From contig NZ_JADMJL010000008.1 in the NCBI RefSeq assembly GCF_018780585.1, positions 62,001 to 126,000 on the forward strand: a stretch of 64,000 bases of DNA, given 5' to 3'. Source of the stretch: Methyloversatilis discipulorum. Lineage in GTDB: Bacteria > Pseudomonadota > Gammaproteobacteria > Burkholderiales > Rhodocyclaceae. This document shows positions 61,301 to 64,000 of the stretch, piece after piece. The notes beneath the pieces are model-generated. The model made no database searches and was not told the origin of the DNA. It saw only the letters and a list, made by a program, of their open reading frames with translations. Position numbers and translations under genes: made by a program. Numbering within the stretch: the stretch's first letter is position 1; every line of letters begins with the position of its first letter.

Positions 61301-61795
61301 GACGTGGTGCTGCTGGACATCAATATGGACGGCATGGACGGTTGGGAAACCGCGCGCCGCCTGCGCGAGTTCGACGGCGCGCCGATACCGGTGCTGATGG
61401 TGTCGGCCAATGTGTTCGAGAACCGCAGCGAACTGCTGCGTACCGCCGGCTGCGCCGGCTTCGTGCCCAAACCGGTCATGGAGTCCGAACTGCTGGACCA
61501 GTTGCGCGAGGCGCTGGACCTGACCTGGCATGTCGACGAACCGGCCGACGCCGCACCGCCGAAGGCCGAGCCGGCCGCCGACGCGCCGCTTGCCGCGCTC
61601 GACGACGAAGAGCGCGCCGCGCTGCTGCGCCTGTCGCGGCTGGGCCACGTCAATGGCATCGCCACGCTGCTGGACGCGATTTCCGAACGGTCCGAGGCCG
61701 CACGCGAAGACTGCCGTCGCCTGCGCGCGCTGGTCGACGGCTTCGACCTCATACGCTTCACACAACTATTACAACGCGACGCCCATGCTCTCTGA
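58379..61795 (+). CDS. NCS1 transporter / hybrid histidine kinase fusion (transceptor)
   Basis: A 1138-residue protein. Residues 1-~480 are a 12-helix NCS1/CodB-like permease (cytosine-purine-allantoin family; EWRVANTAFGAVSFLALEAIGG, QIGEQVDYLRFLP, NVTNAYAGSLAWSNFFARL). A Cys-rich linker has Cys499, 502, 514, 522, 525, 526, 532 and 536, resembling a zinc finger. Two more helices (~565-590, ~605-626) precede a HisKA domain with His685 in GISHELRTPLNS and an ATPase domain (NAVKFTEQGEVVL, DTGPGIAADD). A receiver domain has phospho-Asp980, and the last ~90 residues are helical. Start MSEATHQIFKIRRDYN is the family-like opening. Divergent from the amide operon; inferred to sense an amide or related nitrogen compound through the permease. 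Confidence 0.88.
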   Translation: MSEATHQIFKIRRDYNTWVANETLEDYALRYTPRSFRKWSEWRVANTAFGAVSFLALEAIGGAIALNYGFTNALYAILLVGLITFLTGLPISYCAAKYGVDMDLLTRGAGFGYLGSTITSLVYASFTFIFFAIEAAIMALAFEMYFGLPLAWSYLLCSVVVIPLVIHGVTLISRIQLWTQPLWIVLLVLPYLAVWWQAPHLYSEFTGLSGRSSGSSEFDWIMFGAASTVAISLVVQIGEQVDYLRFLPEKTRENRVRWWASVLIAGPGWVVPGMVKMLGGAFLAFLALQAMVPVDRAVEPTQMYLAGFAYVFDSPAVVLAVTALFVIVSQLKINVTNAYAGSLAWSNFFARLTHSHPGRVVWLVFNVVIALLLMLLGVFEALEHVLGLYANLAIAWVGALVADLVVNKPLGLSPSHIEFKRAHLYEINPVGLGSMLIATVVSVLAYTGWMGDMAQAFSPFISLATAFVTAPLIALATRGRYYLARRSATQWRPGQTVTCHVCENSFESEDMAYCPAYGQPICSLCCTLESRCHDRCKTDASAADQLHAFLNAILPMQLARRVNFRVGHFLVVFLSLTVLLAVIFGVVFYQEAIVSGLYPAARDSLQLTLSKTFALLVLLCAVCAWWIVLGSESRRLAQDESNRQNQLLMREIDAHRKTDLALQKAKDAAESANLAKTRYVTGISHELRTPLNSILGYAQILLRETGGSGSTGKGGGDDTQKRALGTILRSGEHLLGLIDGLLDLARIEAGKLRLDPAPMPLRELLDDLAKMFEPQAARKGLQFRIETTGRLPDYVRVDAKRLRQVLINLLANAVKFTEQGEVVLRIDYRMEVARFEIADTGPGIAADDHARIFMPFERSASGRVIAEPGTGLGLSITRMLTSLMGGELTLESELGRGSTFRLRLYLPEYLSVPTQTRSMRTVIGYEGPRMRVLLVDDDATQRHMLTGMLAPLGFDVDEAASGREALDCVARVRPDVVLLDINMDGMDGWETARRLREFDGAPIPVLMVSANVFENRSELLRTAGCAGFVPKPVMESELLDQLREALDLTWHVDEPADAAPPKAEPAADAPLAALDDEERAALLRLSRLGHVNGIATLLDAISERSEAAREDCRRLRALVDGFDLIRFTQLLQRDAHAL

Positions 61796-62684
61796 ATTCC
61801 ATCAACCGGTCGTGCTCGTCGTCGACGACGCACCCGATTCGCTCGGCTTCCTGTGCGACGCGCTGTCGCAGGCCGGCTACACCGTGCTGATCGCGCACGA
61901 CGGCGCGTCGGCGCTGGCCCGTCTCGAATGGGTGGTGCCCGACGCCATCCTGCTCGACGCGGTGATGCCCGGCCTGTCCGGCTTCGAAACCTGCCGCCGC
62001 ATCCGCGAAGAGCCGGGGCTGACCCACGTGCCCATCATCTTCATGACCGGGCTGTCGGGCACGGCCGAAGTGGTCGAGGGCTTTACCGCCGGCGGCACCG
62101 ACTACGTGGTCAAGCCCCTGCGTGTCGAAGAGGTGCTGGCGCGGCTCACCGCCCACGTGCGCAACGCGCGCGCGGTGCGCATCGCACGGCAGGCGGTGGA
62201 CGTGGCCGGACTCGGCGTGCTGGTGGTCGATGCACTCGGCCGCGTGGCCTGGCGTTCGCCGCGTGCCGGCGAGTGCCTGGGTCAGTTCGGTATCGACCCG
62301 GCGGCCGCGACCGCCGACTGGCTGGGCGACCCGGCCGGCCTGACGGCGGACCCTGCCGCCGAGGCGCGCCTGCTGCGCGAGCAGGGCGACCAGGCGCTGT
62401 ACGCGCGCAGCCTGGGTGCGGTGGGGCTGGGCGAACACATGCTGCTGCTCGACGTGAGGAAGCGCGGTGAATCAAGCACCCGCATCGCCGGCGCCCAGCT
62501 GACGCCGCGCGAGGCCGAGGTGCTGTCCTGGTTGGCCAAGGGCAAGACCAACCGCGATATCGGCGACATCCTCGGCATGAGCCCGCGCACGGTTAACAAG
62601 CACCTCGAGCACATCTACGAAAAGCTCGGCGTCGAAACCCGCGCCGCCGCCGCCGCCCTGGCGATGCGGGCGTCCAGCGACTGA
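61785..62684 (+). CDS. LuxR-type response regulator partnered with the transporter-kinase
   Basis: A 299-residue regulator. Receiver domain (VVLVVDDAPDSLGFLCDALS) with phospho-Asp58 in AILLDAVMPGLSG and Lys in YVVKPLRVEE. A ~90-residue middle region (VDVAGLGVLVVDALGRVAWRS) looks PAS-like. LuxR helix-turn-helix at the C-terminus (LTPREAEVLSWLAKGKTNRD...MSPRTVNKHLEHIYEKLGV). Its start lies inside the kinase 3' end (11-bp overlap), so the two form an operon and a phosphorelay. Likely activator of the amide operon. Confidence 0.92.
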   Translation: MLSEFHQPVVLVVDDAPDSLGFLCDALSQAGYTVLIAHDGASALARLEWVVPDAILLDAVMPGLSGFETCRRIREEPGLTHVPIIFMTGLSGTAEVVEGFTAGGTDYVVKPLRVEEVLARLTAHVRNARAVRIARQAVDVAGLGVLVVDALGRVAWRSPRAGECLGQFGIDPAAATADWLGDPAGLTADPAAEARLLREQGDQALYARSLGAVGLGEHMLLLDVRKRGESSTRIAGAQLTPREAEVLSWLAKGKTNRDIGDILGMSPRTVNKHLEHIYEKLGVETRAAAAALAMRASSD

Positions 62685-62692
62685 ATCGGCAT

Positions 62693-63850
62693 CTAGTACA
62701 GCAGCTGCAGGCCGAGCACGAAGCGGTCGAGCGACGCCGCGCCCGCGCTCTTCGCGCTCGAATACACCGCGGTGAGGCGCGCTTTGTGACCCGATATGAC
62801 GTAGTTCGTACCGACGTCCCACTGTTCGGCGCGCGCGCCGGCGTCCGGATCCAGGCGCTGGAAGCGCACGTAAGGCTGGAAGCGACCGGGGCCGAACGCG
62901 TGCGGGATCAGGTAGCCGACGGTGAGTAGCGCGGCATCCGCCTGCAGCGCGCCACCGCAGTTGCTCACGCGCGAACACAGCGGGTCGGCGGGCGCAACGT
63001 CGGCCACGCCGTCGGTGTCGTAGTCGTACCAGGCGGCCTCGACGGTGAGCACACCGCCGGAGCGCAGGCGGGTTTCGTACAGCGCATCCAGGTTCCACGC
63101 GCGATAGTCACCGCGGGCGCCGGCCACACCGACGCCGTCCTTCTGGCTCATCAGCGCGGCGCCCAGCGTGAACACCTCCTTGTCGCCGTAATAGGTGCTG
63201 GTGCCGTAGTAGCCGGGTTCCGGGTCGAGGAAGCTCCAGGCGAAGCGGGCCGCGAACAGCGGCTCACTGGAGGCATTCGACAGACCGCTGCCGCGGTTCT
63301 TGCCCTCGAACACGCCGACGCTGTAGAGCAGCCGGTCGGCGTACAGATTGCCCCACAGCAGCACGCCGTCGTCGCGGCCGGTGAAGGCGTTCGGGTAGAG
63401 CGACACGAAGGGATAGCCCCACACATTGGCGAACTGGTTGCCCGCCATGTTCGAGCGGTCGGTCGGCGGCACCAGCCGGCCGACCCACAGGTTCAGCCCC
63501 TCTGCCAGTTCGAACTGCAGGATGGCGTCGAGCAGCTGCATGTCCTTGGCCGGCGGGCGTTCGAAGGTGAGCGTGGCGCCGAACCTGCGGGTGAATTTCG
63601 CCGCCGACAGCAGGCGGACCGAATCCATCGTGAAGCCGCTGTCGTATGCACTGCCGCCGGCCGGGCGCGCCTCTTCGGCATTGACGTAGGAGGCGCGCAG
63701 CCACAGGCCGAGCGTCAGCGAACTGTCGCCTGGGCCCTGCAAGGTCATCTGGGCATCGGCGGCACCTGAGCAGAGCAGGGCTGCGCTGGCGAGCAGCGCG
63801 TGGCGAAAGGGCGGCGTCCATCGCAGACGCGTGAAGCGGCGGAAGGTCAT
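62693..63850 (-). CDS. Second FmdC-like outer-membrane porin
   Basis: A 385-residue exported barrel, signal peptide SAALLCSGAADA. It matches the porin at 50148-51284 along its length: LNLWVGRLVPPTDRSNMAG, NAFTGRDDGVLLWGNLYAD, GYYGTSTYYGDKEVFTLG and the terminal RFVLGLQLLY all have counterparts there. Its stop is 8 bp past the convergent response-regulator stop. It may serve amide entry under other conditions. Confidence 0.85.
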   Translation of the reverse strand: MTFRRFTRLRWTPPFRHALLASAALLCSGAADAQMTLQGPGDSSLTLGLWLRASYVNAEEARPAGGSAYDSGFTMDSVRLLSAAKFTRRFGATLTFERPPAKDMQLLDAILQFELAEGLNLWVGRLVPPTDRSNMAGNQFANVWGYPFVSLYPNAFTGRDDGVLLWGNLYADRLLYSVGVFEGKNRGSGLSNASSEPLFAARFAWSFLDPEPGYYGTSTYYGDKEVFTLGAALMSQKDGVGVAGARGDYRAWNLDALYETRLRSGGVLTVEAAWYDYDTDGVADVAPADPLCSRVSNCGGALQADAALLTVGYLIPHAFGPGRFQPYVRFQRLDPDAGARAEQWDVGTNYVISGHKARLTAVYSSAKSAGAASLDRFVLGLQLLY

Positions 63851-63912
63851 AGTGGCGGTCCTGAACGGGTGCGCAGGGCTGGCGGCAGCGTGTGCGCGGG
63901 TGGCGTCGGGAG

Positions 63913-63945
63913 TCCGGTATCCGGAGTGCGGCGTCCGGAATCCGG
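63913..63945. repeat. Short imperfect tandem repeat
   Basis: TCCGGTATCCGG (63913-63924) and TCCGGAATCCGG (63934-63945), each itself near-palindromic, lie upstream of the second porin. The remaining bases to 64000 show no gene. Confidence 0.5.
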
Positions 63946-64000
63946 TCGTGTCGTCTGGCCGCGATCGCACGGAGGGACGTTGCGGCAGCGCCGACAGGGC

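Noticed and set aside
58364-61765. 1133-codon open frame antisense to the transporter-kinase gene
   Set aside because: The translation is low-complexity (Gln/His/Arg-rich) and the plus-strand frame has full domain structure; it is a product of high GC.

Overview
The window is GC-rich, densely coded chromosomal DNA from a Gram-negative bacterium, most likely a betaproteobacterium of the Rhodocyclales type (a Methyloversatilis-like facultative methylotroph would fit). This rests on conserved neighbourhoods such as hda-perM-purM, rpmB-rpmG-radC-coaBC-dut and clpS-clpA, on PEP-CTERM proteins, on an amide operon resembling fmd of methylotrophs, and on the absence of phage, IS or plasmid genes. About 52 protein genes are supported. 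I saw no tRNA, rRNA, CRISPR array or transposon.

Layout. 1-1042: end of a NarL-type two-component pair. 1039-8133: a zinc-limitation locus containing a COG0523 GTPase, a DUF1826 protein, three PEP-CTERM surface proteins, a ZnuD-like TonB receptor and a Zur-like repressor; palindromes sit in its two divergent promoter regions. 8142-15418: housekeeping genes (HAD phosphatase, hda, perM, purM, rpmG, rpmB, radC, coaBC, dut) and a small cytochrome c. 15590-27330: a glyoxylate-shunt neighbourhood (aceB, lysR-type regulator, aceA, rraA, clpA/clpS, csp, icd, aceK), so both shunt enzymes and the isocitrate branch-point switch lie within 12 kb. 27327-33284: rluE, a DUF192 protein, pdxH, a TPR protein, pgi, an ArnT-like transferase and rpmE. 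33412-37915: a transglutaminase / permuted ATP-grasp / alpha-E operon with a divergent FAD protein. 38119-41877: two chemoreceptors, one a soluble FIST-domain receptor. 42038-49987: mnmC, lysS, a guanidinium exporter gene (gdx) preceded by a guanidine-II riboswitch, norR with divergent hmp, and a metallophosphoesterase.

50148-63850 is the most distinctive block. An eight-gene minus-strand operon runs from an ABC amide/urea importer (urtA-E type) to formamidase, FmdB and an outer-membrane porin. It is divergent from a 1138-residue protein that joins an NCS1-family transporter, a cysteine-rich zinc-finger-like linker, a histidine kinase and a receiver domain. A LuxR-type response regulator overlaps it, and a second, paralogous porin lies beyond. 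A palindrome in the shared promoter region sits about 42-45 bp upstream of a plausible operon start. I infer a transporter-coupled sensor that switches on amide uptake and hydrolysis.
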